Below are positions 16,638-23,742 of a stretch of 38,873 bases of DNA, piece by piece; position 1 is the first letter of the stretch; the number at the start of each line of letters is the position of its first letter. Under the pieces are notes generated by a model. It saw only the letters and a list, made by a program, of their open reading frames with translations. It was not told the origin of the DNA and searched no databases. Source of the stretch: Deltaproteobacteria bacterium (GTDB taxonomy: Bacteria; Myxococcota; JADLHZ01); contig JADLHZ010000127.1 in the NCBI GenBank assembly GCA_020848545.1, positions 1-38,873 on the forward strand, read 5' to 3'. A program made the position numbers and the translations under genes.

Positions 16638-16928
16638 ATGATCAAGTTCGCCGATCCCAGACACAAAGCCGAATTCCTCTCCGAGCTCGGCTACGCCCAG
16701 AACCCGCAGACCGTGAAGTTCCTCGAGGCCGCGCTCAAGGTCGTCGACGACGCGAACGACAAGAACTCGGTGATCGACATCTTCGAGTGGACCTTCGTCA
16801 ACCGCATCATTCAGGACGGAACCGACTACTACGCCACCGGCCGGCGCGCGCTGCGCAACGTATCGCAAGGCCAGAACGCGGTCGACACGCAGATCGCGAT
16901 CATGCTCGCGAACAAGAACATCGCTTGA
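16638..16928 (+). CDS. Small helical protein of unknown function
   Basis: A 96-residue protein, not recognised. It is soluble, mostly helical by composition and balanced in charge, with a run of acidic and Asn residues near 35-45 (VVDDANDKNS) and a conserved-looking aromatic centre (DIFEWTFVNRII). AAAGAAAGG upstream of ATG 16638 can serve as ribosome binding site. Codon use is strongly GC-ending like its neighbours, so it is probably native. The stop overlaps a TTG start of a tiny membrane-protein gene (TTGA), suggesting a two-gene unit. Confidence 0.7.
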   Translation: MIKFADPRHKAEFLSELGYAQNPQTVKFLEAALKVVDDANDKNSVIDIFEWTFVNRIIQDGTDYYATGRRALRNVSQGQNAVDTQIAIMLANKNIA

Positions 16929-17050
16929 CGGCGAAGCTGAAGCGGATCGCCGGACGTGTCCCGATGCTCCTCGTGATGGGGATCTTCCTCGTCGTCGGCA
17001 TGATCATCACGACGGCGCTCACCGGTCCGGCCCGCTTGCGCCGCGGTTGA
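16925..17050 (+). CDS. Tiny one-TM protein (41 residues)
   Basis: Starting at TTG 16925, overlapping the previous stop as TTGA, the frame encodes a basic N-terminus (TAKLKRIAGR), one strong hydrophobic helix (about 13-33) and a basic tail (GPARLRRG). A later ATG at 16963 would leave 28 residues. Its last 32 bases overlap the 3' end of the converging GT9 gene. Coupling, composition and topology support it, but at this size chance cannot be ruled out. Confidence 0.45.
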   Translation: MTAKLKRIAGRVPMLLVMGIFLVVGMIITTALTGPARLRRG

Positions 17051-18152
17051 CCGCGTCCTTTGCCCAAGCAACGACCTCACCCACGATGCGCTCGATCGTC
17101 CGATCGTTGCGTAGATCCAACGCCCGCCTCCCCGGTCCCTCGTGCCCGTAGCGCGAAGGCGGCTCGATGACGAAGCAGACGCAGGTGCGCGCGCCGACCG
17201 CGACGGCGAGGTGCGAGGTGCCGGTGTCGTTTCCGATCATCCCGCGACAAGCGCGAAAGAGCGCGACGAGCTCATCGAGCGTCGACGGGGGCGCCACCGT
17301 CGCAGCCGGGCAAGCGGCGTGCACTTCGTCGGCGAGCGCCCGTTCGCCGGGGCCCCACACGATCGTGACCGCGTAGCCCGCTGCGACGAGCGCGTTGGCG
17401 ATCGCCGCCCACTCGAACGCTTCGACGCGGCGCAACGGCTCCCGTGATCCGATGGCGCAAACGAAGGTGCGATCGGGCCCGGCCGGAGCGGCGGCGGCGA
17501 CGAAGGCGGCGTGCGCGGCATCGAGCGCGCGCAGCGTGTCGTCACGCCGATAGCGCATCGTCTCGACGCGCGTCGCCTTCTTGAACGGCAAGAGCAGCTG
17601 CAAGCGCTGCGCGATCTCGTGCTCCGCTTCTGCCAGCACCGGCACGGTGAAGTGATAGAGGCGCCCGAGCGGCCCGCGATCCGGTCCGACGATCACGCGC
17701 GCCCCGGAGAGCCGGGCGATCAACGGGTGCGTGACGGCGACGCCCGGAAAGCTGCCGGCGTCGAAGCAGAGGTCGAAGCGCTCCTTCCGAATACGCGCGA
17801 TGAGCGAGAACGGCCCGCGCCCGACGCGCCACTTCACGTACGGGATCAGCGCGTCGACGTCGGGCTGGCCATCGAGCACGCGCTGCATCGACTCGTGGCA
17901 GAGCACCGTCGTGTGCGCGCCGGGGAAGGTGCGCTTCAACGACGCCAAGAAGGGCGTGAGCATGAGGAGATTGCCCACGCGCGCGTCGAGGCGGATGACC
18001 AGGATCCGCGGCCGCTCCGGCACGACGAGCGGGCGCCGCGGCAACCACAAGACGATCGACAAGATGTACTGCAGCACGCGCCGGCCGAAGAGCTCGACCG
18101 GCTTCACCCAGCGCGTCAGCGTGCGCCGTAGCTCGGAACGCCGCGCGCTCAC
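17019..18152 (-). CDS. GT9-family glycosyltransferase (heptosyltransferase-like)
   Basis: A 377-residue cytoplasmic glycosyltransferase of the ADP-heptose:LPS heptosyltransferase family. The N-terminal Rossmann domain begins at about residue 48 with ILVIRLDARVGNLLMLTPF, the acceptor-side signature. The C-terminal domain has the nucleotide-sugar site MIGNDTGTSHLAVAVGA. An amphipathic N-terminal stretch with ILSIVLWLP may attach it to the membrane. It probably adds a sugar to lipopolysaccharide core or a related glycolipid; the sugar is unknown. GTG 18152 lies inside a tandem repeat that separates it from the BMC-T gene. It is the last gene of a six-gene minus-strand unit. Confidence 0.88.
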   Translation of the reverse strand: MSARRSELRRTLTRWVKPVELFGRRVLQYILSIVLWLPRRPLVVPERPRILVIRLDARVGNLLMLTPFLASLKRTFPGAHTTVLCHESMQRVLDGQPDVDALIPYVKWRVGRGPFSLIARIRKERFDLCFDAGSFPGVAVTHPLIARLSGARVIVGPDRGPLGRLYHFTVPVLAEAEHEIAQRLQLLLPFKKATRVETMRYRRDDTLRALDAAHAAFVAAAAPAGPDRTFVCAIGSREPLRRVEAFEWAAIANALVAAGYAVTIVWGPGERALADEVHAACPAATVAPPSTLDELVALFRACRGMIGNDTGTSHLAVAVGARTCVCFVIEPPSRYGHEGPGRRALDLRNDRTIERIVGEVVAWAKDAVNRGASGPDR

Positions 18153-18188
18153 AGATGATCGCTCACAGATGATCGCTCACAGATGCTC
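18147..18188. repeat. 14-bp tandem triplicate at a gene junction
   Basis: Three head-to-tail copies of GCTCACAGATGATC (18147-18160, 18161-18174, 18175-18188; the last has one change, C for A at position 12). On the minus strand each copy carries CTGTGAG, a GTGA stop/start overlap. The first copy read holds the stop of the BMC-T gene (18179-18177) and the last holds the GTG of the GT9 gene (18152-18150). Confidence 0.95.
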
Positions 18189-18734
18189 GAGGCGCACGTC
18201 CGGCGACAGGCGCGCGATGATCTCGCTCTGCACGCGCTGCGCGGCCGGCACCGCCGCGGCGCCCGCGGTCGCCGCCGCTTCGACGTCCGCGAGCGTCCCC
18301 GACACGATGAAGTACGCCTTGCCGCCGATGCCACGCGCGATGTGCAGCTTGTGCGCCCGGGCGTTCGTCTCTTTCAGCACGCGATCGAGCGCCCGCAGCG
18401 CCGCGGCGACGCTTGAAAATTCTTGCACCGAGAGCGCCGTCTCTTCGCTGAGCGGCGTGCGCTCGCCGCCGACGAGCGGCACGAGCCCGGGGTGAGCGTC
18501 GGGCAAGTGCAAGGTGTCGAGCAGTCGGTCCGCGGCTGCCGCCTTCGCGGCGAGGAACGCCTCTTCGACATCGCCTTCTCTGCCGGCGAAGAGGATCAGA
18601 AACTTGCCGGGGCTCACCGCCTCGCTCAGCAACACGCGCACGATCGCGCGCTTCGTGAGCGCGTCGAGGGTGACGATGCCGCGGGCGATGCTCTCGAGCT
18701 CGATCAGCGCGAGCGCGGGTGAACCAGGACTCAT
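18177..18734 (-). CDS. Tandem-domain bacterial microcompartment shell protein (BMC-T, PduT-like)
   Basis: A 185-residue protein with two BMC domains, about 6-90 and 100-182. Domain 1 shows the family pattern ALALIELESIARGIVTLDAL, then SPGKFLILFAG and LHLPDAHPGLVPLVGG. Domain 2 shows SVAAALRALDRVLK, LHIARGIGGKAYFIVSG and a helix with ADVEAAATAGAAA. Order, length and the GIGGK and HP...P landmarks agree with PduT, which forms pseudohexameric trimers in shell facets. PduT binds an Fe-S cluster at its pore through the Cys of ICPGK (from memory); here that position is S41, so a cluster is unlikely. No enzyme, BMC-H or BMC-P pentamer gene is in the window, so it may be a satellite gene of a distant locus. 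It sits in an operon with envelope genes. Confidence 0.85.
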   Translation of the reverse strand: MSPGSPALALIELESIARGIVTLDALTKRAIVRVLLSEAVSPGKFLILFAGREGDVEEAFLAAKAAAADRLLDTLHLPDAHPGLVPLVGGERTPLSEETALSVQEFSSVAAALRALDRVLKETNARAHKLHIARGIGGKAYFIVSGTLADVEAAATAGAAAVPAAQRVQSEIIARLSPDVRLEHL

Positions 18735-18746
18735 CGACCTACTTTC

Positions 18747-19334
18747 TCAATCGTCCGAACGCATCAACAAGCGAAACACATAGCCGGCGGTGAGCCCGAT
18801 GAACGCCGCGGGCGCACGCGCGTCGCTCGACACGAGCAAGACTTGCGCGGCGACGCTCCAGCCGCTCTGCCCTTCGAACGCGACGCGCAGTCCGTAGCCG
18901 ATGCCCGGGACGAAGGCAACGCGGCGCACCGTGGCCGGCGCCGTAGTGAAGGTCATCGCCTGCACGCTCAGGTCGAGACCGAGCAGGACGCTGGGCAAGA
19001 TGCGGAGCTGATCGTCAGCGACCTCGAGCCACACCGGCCAGCGCAGATGCAGGAGCAGGTCGCTGCGCATGTCGGTCGACGCCACGTTCACGGCAGTGGT
19101 GCCAGCTTCGGCCTTCGCGCCGAGCGTGCCGACGCGAAAGTCGATCGATGCGGCGACGTAGCGCAATTTTTCGGGCGCCAACAGCACGCGCACGCCGAAC
19201 ACACCGTCGACGGCGTCGCCGATGCCGGTCGAGCGCTGCGCCGCCACGATCTCGGCCGCGCCTTCGAGGGTCAGCGTGAGCCGCGGCGACGCCGTGCTCC
19301 AGCCGACGACGAGGCAGAGGAGCATCACGGGCAT
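18747..19334 (-). CDS. Predicted outer-membrane beta-barrel protein
   Basis: A 195-residue exported protein. ATG 19334 gives a signal peptide (MPVMLLCLVVGWSTAS); a second ATG at 19325 overlaps the upstream stop and is also possible. The mature part alternates hydrophobic and polar residues in about eight stretches (for example VFGVRVLLAPE, YVAASIDFRVGTL, ILPSVLLGLDLSV, YGLRVAFEGQS, GLTAGYVFRLL), as in small eight-stranded barrels. No family was recognised. The gene overlaps the zincin gene and ends 12 bases before the BMC-T start. It carries no catalytic motif. Confidence 0.65.
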   Translation of the reverse strand: MPVMLLCLVVGWSTASPRLTLTLEGAAEIVAAQRSTGIGDAVDGVFGVRVLLAPEKLRYVAASIDFRVGTLGAKAEAGTTAVNVASTDMRSDLLLHLRWPVWLEVADDQLRILPSVLLGLDLSVQAMTFTTAPATVRRVAFVPGIGYGLRVAFEGQSGWSVAAQVLLVSSDARAPAAFIGLTAGYVFRLLMRSDD

Positions 19335-20461
19335 GCGCTGAGCTCGCTCTCGAAGACGCTGAACACGTTCTTCGCGATGCCGCACACCGCCGCGCGATCT
19401 CCGCCTGCGAAGCCGAGGACAATCGCGTTGACGACGAAGGGAAAGGTCACGTCGCGTAGCCGCGTCTCGACCTTGGCGGCGATCGCTTGGTCAGCAGCGA
19501 ACCACGCGGCGATCGTCGGATCACGCCCGACGCTCGCTTGCGCCTGCCACATGAAGCTCGCGAAGCACGAGCCCGGCGGATAGGGATCATATTGATCGCC
19601 GGAGACCGGGCCGCTCGCGTCGAGCCAATCGGCGTCCATCGTGTGCGTGAACGCCGGATTGCGTGTGTCGGCCACGCGCTGCGACAGGCTCGCGGCGATA
19701 AAGTCGGGATCGTCCGCGCCGATCGCGCCGAAGAAGTCCGCGAGCCCTTCGTTCACGGCGCGCAGCCGCAGGATCGATTGAAAGCCTGGCAAGTCGGCCG
19801 CGAGGAACGCCCGCAGCGCCCGCTCACCGAAGACGCGCAGCGCAAACACGCGATGGAAGTACTCGTGAAAGACGACGCCCTTGTTCATGCTGAACGGCAC
19901 CTTCTCCAGGTGCTCCATCGGCAAGACCAAGAAGCCGTCGACCAGCTGAAAGTAGGCGGCGTTGTCGGTGGCGCTGAGGTTGAACTTCTCGAGGCTGTCG
20001 GCGTTCGGATAATAATAGACGGGCGCGGGCCCCGCGGTGGCGCTCGGATCGACCGCGAGCGCGGCGAAGAACTCCTGCGCCTCGTCGATCGACCGGTACG
20101 CCGTCACGAGGTTCAAGGTGTCGAAGTCGAGCGGCCGGTAGACGCCGCCGTTCAGCGCGAAGCGCGGGCGCACGCTCGTGCGACGCTCGCCGATGACGAC
20201 CGCGCGCAGCTCCGAGACTTTGGCGTCGCAGTCCAAGCCGTTGAGCGCGCAGCCGCGGCTGAGATCGAACTCGATCTTCAGCTCGGCGCCGGCCGCGAAG
20301 GTCATGCGCTCGCCTTCCAGGGTCGCGAGCGACTTCACGCGGTGCAAGGTCACTTCTTCGACGCGGTGCACGCCGTCGGCGCCGCGGACGAGCGCTTCGG
20401 TGCGGACGTCGCCGGCGATCGGCCCGCACGCGCAGAAGAGCAAGGCGCACCACGCTCTCAT
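19325..20461 (-). CDS. Exported zincin-like metalloprotease
   Basis: A 378-residue protein with an N-terminal export signal (MRAWCALLFCACG); a lipid anchor at C12 is possible but the lipobox is weak. The zinc motif HEYFH is at 199-203 and NEGLADFFG at 237-245 provides E238 as a likely third ligand, a gluzincin arrangement. The first 140 residues are beta-rich with a Cys pair (C71, C78). It would act in the periplasm or at the surface. ATG 20461 overlaps the rhomboid stop as ATGA; a longer frame upstream is antisense-like and was discarded. The family and substrate are not known to me. Pairing with a rhomboid protease hints at surface-protein processing (inference). Confidence 0.75.
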   Translation of the reverse strand: MRAWCALLFCACGPIAGDVRTEALVRGADGVHRVEEVTLHRVKSLATLEGERMTFAAGAELKIEFDLSRGCALNGLDCDAKVSELRAVVIGERRTSVRPRFALNGGVYRPLDFDTLNLVTAYRSIDEAQEFFAALAVDPSATAGPAPVYYYPNADSLEKFNLSATDNAAYFQLVDGFLVLPMEHLEKVPFSMNKGVVFHEYFHRVFALRVFGERALRAFLAADLPGFQSILRLRAVNEGLADFFGAIGADDPDFIAASLSQRVADTRNPAFTHTMDADWLDASGPVSGDQYDPYPPGSCFASFMWQAQASVGRDPTIAAWFAADQAIAAKVETRLRDVTFPFVVNAIVLGFAGGDRAAVCGIAKNVFSVFESELSACP

Positions 20462-21432
20462 CGCGCCGCCCACAACGCGCCCATCACGACCGCCGCCGCG
20501 ACGACGAAGAGCCACGCGTCGCGCCGCGTCTTCGTGCGCTCGCCGACGACACCGACGAGCACGCCGGCGAGGAAGCCGAAGACGTGCGCGGCCATGTCTG
20601 GAGTGCTCACCGGCAACAGCCGCGGCATCGTCCGCAGCTCTTCGATCGTGGCGCCGAACGCCGTGAGCCCGAGGTACGCGAGCGCCGCGCCGAGCACCGC
20701 GCGCCGCCGATAGCGCGGATCCGAGCGCTGGCTCGCCGCGTAGATCGCGGCGCCGACGAGCACGCCGAGCACGCCGAACACACCGCCCGACGCGCCGACT
20801 TGAAAGAACGGCGCGCCGTGCCAAAGCACGCTCGCCACGTTGCCGAGCGCGGCGCTGGTCACGAAGCCGAAGACGAAGTGCCCGACGCCGAGGCGCACGG
20901 CGCAGAAGTAGCCGAGAGGCAGCAAGAACGAGACGTTGCTCATCAGGTGTCCGAGATCACCGTGGAGCAAGGGCCCGCCGAAGATGCGCCACCACTCCCC
21001 GGCGAAGATGCGCTCCGCGTCGACACGCAGCTTCAACGAGACGTCCGATCGAAAGCCGGGCGTGCGCAAGAAGACGAGGATGAGCAGGGCGTTCAACGCC
21101 AAGGTGCCGAGCGCGGCGATGCCGGGGCGCGTCCGATGCTGCGCCTCGCTGGCCATCGCCTGCACGTCCTTCTTGCGCGCCAGCTCTTCTTCGCTCTGCG
21201 CGTCGATCACGGCGAGCGCCCGATCAGCGTCCTCTGACGAGACGACGAGGCAGAAGCGCTCCGGCCACTCGTCGTGCGCGGCGGCGCCTTCGCTGAACGG
21301 CAGCAGCTCCTCGCGGCGATCGACCACGCGGTGCGGGAGGGAGATCGCCGACAGCGTGAGGTTCCAGCTCTGCGCCTCGGCGCCATTGTCGGTGCCGGCG
21401 ATGACGATCAGCGCGTCGGGAGGGTACGCCAT
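20458..21432 (-). CDS. Rhomboid-family intramembrane serine protease
   Basis: A 324-residue membrane protease. The cytoplasmic N-terminus (1 to about 100) contains a small alpha/beta domain (SWNLTLSAISLPHRVVDRR ... FCLVVSSEDADRALAVI) like the DUF2007-type fold. The six-TM rhomboid core follows: WWRIFGGPLLHGDLGHLMSN gives the oxyanion helper H162 and N166, GASGG carries catalytic S215, and MAAHVFGF carries H283, so the Ser-His dyad is complete. It cleaves TM helices of membrane proteins. Its ATG directly follows the acyltransferase TAG with no gap, and its stop overlaps the zincin start (ATGA). Confidence 0.92.
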   Translation of the reverse strand: MAYPPDALIVIAGTDNGAEAQSWNLTLSAISLPHRVVDRREELLPFSEGAAAHDEWPERFCLVVSSEDADRALAVIDAQSEEELARKKDVQAMASEAQHRTRPGIAALGTLALNALLILVFLRTPGFRSDVSLKLRVDAERIFAGEWWRIFGGPLLHGDLGHLMSNVSFLLPLGYFCAVRLGVGHFVFGFVTSAALGNVASVLWHGAPFFQVGASGGVFGVLGVLVGAAIYAASQRSDPRYRRRAVLGAALAYLGLTAFGATIEELRTMPRLLPVSTPDMAAHVFGFLAGVLVGVVGERTKTRRDAWLFVVAAAVVMGALWAAR

Positions 21433-22245
21433 CTAGCCGAGGTGCTTGTCCGGATCGGCGAGCACTTCGCGCAGCGTCGTACACAGCTTCGCCGCATGCA
21501 CGCCGTCGACGACGCGGTGATCGAAGGTGGCGCAGAGCTTGAGCATCGGCTTGATGACGACTTGACCGTTCTCGACGACGGGCCGCTCGCGCACCGCCGG
21601 CACCAAGAGGATCATCATGCAACGCGCGATCGGGGTGAGCGGCGCGTAGGCTTCGTCGACGCCGAACATGCCGAGGCTCGTCACCATCGCCGAGCCGAAG
21701 GGGTCGCGCGGCATGCCCGAGCCCGACATGTCGATGTTGAGCTCGTTGGTGAACAAGCTGGCGAGCGCCAGGAAGGGCCGCAGGATCCACCACGGCAGCG
21801 ACGACATCATGCCCTTCGACTTCTTGAACTTCGGATCTTCGTTCTTGCGAATCCTCTGCGAGGCTTGCTTCAGATCGCTCGCGAGGTCCGTCAGCGGGAC
21901 AGCGTCCGCCGCCGTGATGCGGTGGCCCGAGAGATCGCGGCCGTCGTCGCTCGTCACTTGAATGAAGAGATCGACGGTCTTGCGCCGCTCGAGCTTGCCC
22001 CAGAAGCGCACGCGCGCGTTGATGTCCGGGTGCTTGGCGATCGACACGGCGAGCGCCCTGGCCATGAGGTGCGTGACGGTTGGCTTCGCTTCGTTGCCTT
22101 CGTACTTCTTCAGAAACGCGAGCGGCACCGTCATGTCGATCTCGGCGTTGCCGTAGATCTGCGAGTCGTTCGGCCGGATCCACATCGCAGCGGCCATTCG
22201 ACGAAACGCGCTCTGCCGCTCGAGCTTGATGAAGTTGCTGGCCAT
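21433..22245 (-). CDS. Stand-alone 2-oxoacid dehydrogenase acyltransferase (E2) catalytic domain
   Basis: A 270-residue protein with the CAT-like fold of lipoamide acyltransferases (pyruvate, 2-oxoglutarate or branched-chain E2). The catalytic motif DHRVVDG (H243, D247) is intact. The usual N-terminal lipoyl and E3-binding domains are missing, so it is about 150-250 residues shorter than a normal E2 and cannot carry its own acyl-lipoyl group. It may be a non-core acyltransferase acting on CoA or on another carrier. An insertion near 150-190 has a hydrophobic stretch (WWILRPFLALASLF) that may bind membrane or lipid. ATG 22245 fits the family start. First gene of the six-gene minus-strand unit. 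Confidence 0.85.
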   Translation of the reverse strand: MASNFIKLERQSAFRRMAAAMWIRPNDSQIYGNAEIDMTVPLAFLKKYEGNEAKPTVTHLMARALAVSIAKHPDINARVRFWGKLERRKTVDLFIQVTSDDGRDLSGHRITAADAVPLTDLASDLKQASQRIRKNEDPKFKKSKGMMSSLPWWILRPFLALASLFTNELNIDMSGSGMPRDPFGSAMVTSLGMFGVDEAYAPLTPIARCMMILLVPAVRERPVVENGQVVIKPMLKLCATFDHRVVDGVHAAKLCTTLREVLADPDKHLG

Positions 22246-22337
22246 GGCCCTCAGATGCCCCGAACGTGCTGGCGGCGCAAGAAGAGGGCGACTCCGCGGG
22301 CGCACATGGCATACTCGCTGGGCGAGGGTTCCCGCCC

Positions 22338-23741
22338 ATGCGCCGCTTCGCCTGGCTCATCATCGCCGCCGCCGCGTGTCGCGCGCCGCAGGCACAAGGG
22401 CCACGCCTGCGCGAGCAAGTGGCGGTCGGCGCCGGCGCGGCGAGCTTCCACGCGATGGTCGACACCGCGTTCTCCGATGCGCCTTGCCTCTACGCCGCTG
22501 CGCGCGACCGGCAGTACCGCTGTCTGCCGCAAGCGCCGCGCGCCGAGCGCCGCTACACCGACGCGTCGTGCTTCGACGAGGTGGCGTTGACGATCTGCAA
22601 CGGCGCGCCGGCCGAGCATGTGCGCATCGAGGAAGACGACGGGCGCGTCGGCGTCTACGCGGCGACGCCGGTGACCGCCCCGCCCGCGCTCTACCGCTCG
22701 ACCGACAAAGGCTGCACGCTCGACGGCGCGTTCGCCGGCGATGAAGCCGTGGCGCAGATCGAAGAAGTGGCGCCGAGCCGCTTCGTCGCCGGCAAGAACG
22801 AAGACATTCCCTACGCGCCGAAGCTCATGCGCAACGTCGATCGCGGCCAGGACGGCAGCCTCTACGCGCACGGCTTCTCCGATCCGAGCGCGGCGCCGGT
22901 GAACGCCTACGTCGTCGGCCGCGGCAGCGGGCAGCGCGTGATCTGGGGCGGCGTCGTGCTCACGCAAGCCCTCCATCAATTCGCTGACGCGGACTGCACC
23001 GAGCCGGTGCTCACCTTTGCCGGCAGCGCCGAGGGCGTGCTCTTCGCGCTCGTCGAAGCGCTGCCCGAGAGCTGCGACACGAAGGTGCCGAAGATCGTCG
23101 CGCTCGCCGGCGCGCTGCCGAAGAGCGCACCGTTGTACTCCGTCACCAGCCGGGGCTGCACGCCAAGCCAAGCGCCGCCGCTCTTCGGCAAGAGCTTCCG
23201 CACCGAGCCCGCCAAGGCGTTGATGACCGGCACACTCGAGCGCGCAGAGGGCGATCGCCTCGTGCTGCCCTTCATCCAAAACGACGACGGCTCGCGCGCA
23301 GACTTGTCGGCCACGCTCTTCGGCGCCGCGCTCCTCTTCGATCAGACGCTCGCGAGCTACTGCCGCTTCGCGGAGACTCGCGCCGGCTTGCGGTGCCTGC
23401 CGCAGGACACGCAGCTTCTCCGCTACTTCAAGGACGCGGCGTGCTCGGAGCCGGTGATCGCGACGAGCCAGTTCGCGCAAAAGTGCAGCGCGCCGGTCAT
23501 CGCCGAGGACGCGCTGGCCTCGCCCCACCGCTACTACCGTTCCGGCGCAGCGCTCGGCCGCATTCCGCTCTATCGCCGCACCGTCGCCGTGAGCGCCGGC
23601 GCGTGCATGGAGCGCCGCTATCCAGAGATCCACGCGCTGGCGGCGATGGACTGCGTCGCCGACTTCGAAGGCGAAGCGCTCGCGCTCGGCGCGGAGTACG
23701 CGCTCGAAGATTTTGCGAGCGGCGCGCTGGTGTTGCGCTGA
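22338..23741 (+). CDS. Lipoprotein with duplicated Cys module, unknown function
   Basis: A 467-residue predicted lipoprotein: signal MRRFAWLIIAAAAC with C14 as lipid site. ATG 22338, preceded by GCGAGGG, is preferred over the in-frame start at 22266. A Cys-containing module occurs near the N-terminus (APCLYAAARDRQYRCLPQ, then DASCFDE) and again near residue 350 (SYCRFAETRAGLRCLPQ, then DAACSEP). Shorter variants (DADCTEPV, SRGCTPSQ, DKGCTLDG) lie between. It may form a surface repeat protein held by disulfides. The repeats are conserved in pattern, not in length. It is divergent from the six-gene minus unit and its stop is one base from the converging Ig-like lipoprotein gene. Confidence 0.7.
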   Translation: MRRFAWLIIAAAACRAPQAQGPRLREQVAVGAGAASFHAMVDTAFSDAPCLYAAARDRQYRCLPQAPRAERRYTDASCFDEVALTICNGAPAEHVRIEEDDGRVGVYAATPVTAPPALYRSTDKGCTLDGAFAGDEAVAQIEEVAPSRFVAGKNEDIPYAPKLMRNVDRGQDGSLYAHGFSDPSAAPVNAYVVGRGSGQRVIWGGVVLTQALHQFADADCTEPVLTFAGSAEGVLFALVEALPESCDTKVPKIVALAGALPKSAPLYSVTSRGCTPSQAPPLFGKSFRTEPAKALMTGTLERAEGDRLVLPFIQNDDGSRADLSATLFGAALLFDQTLASYCRFAETRAGLRCLPQDTQLLRYFKDAACSEPVIATSQFAQKCSAPVIAEDALASPHRYYRSGAALGRIPLYRRTVAVSAGACMERRYPEIHALAAMDCVADFEGEALALGAEYALEDFASGALVLR

Positions 23742-23742
23742 G

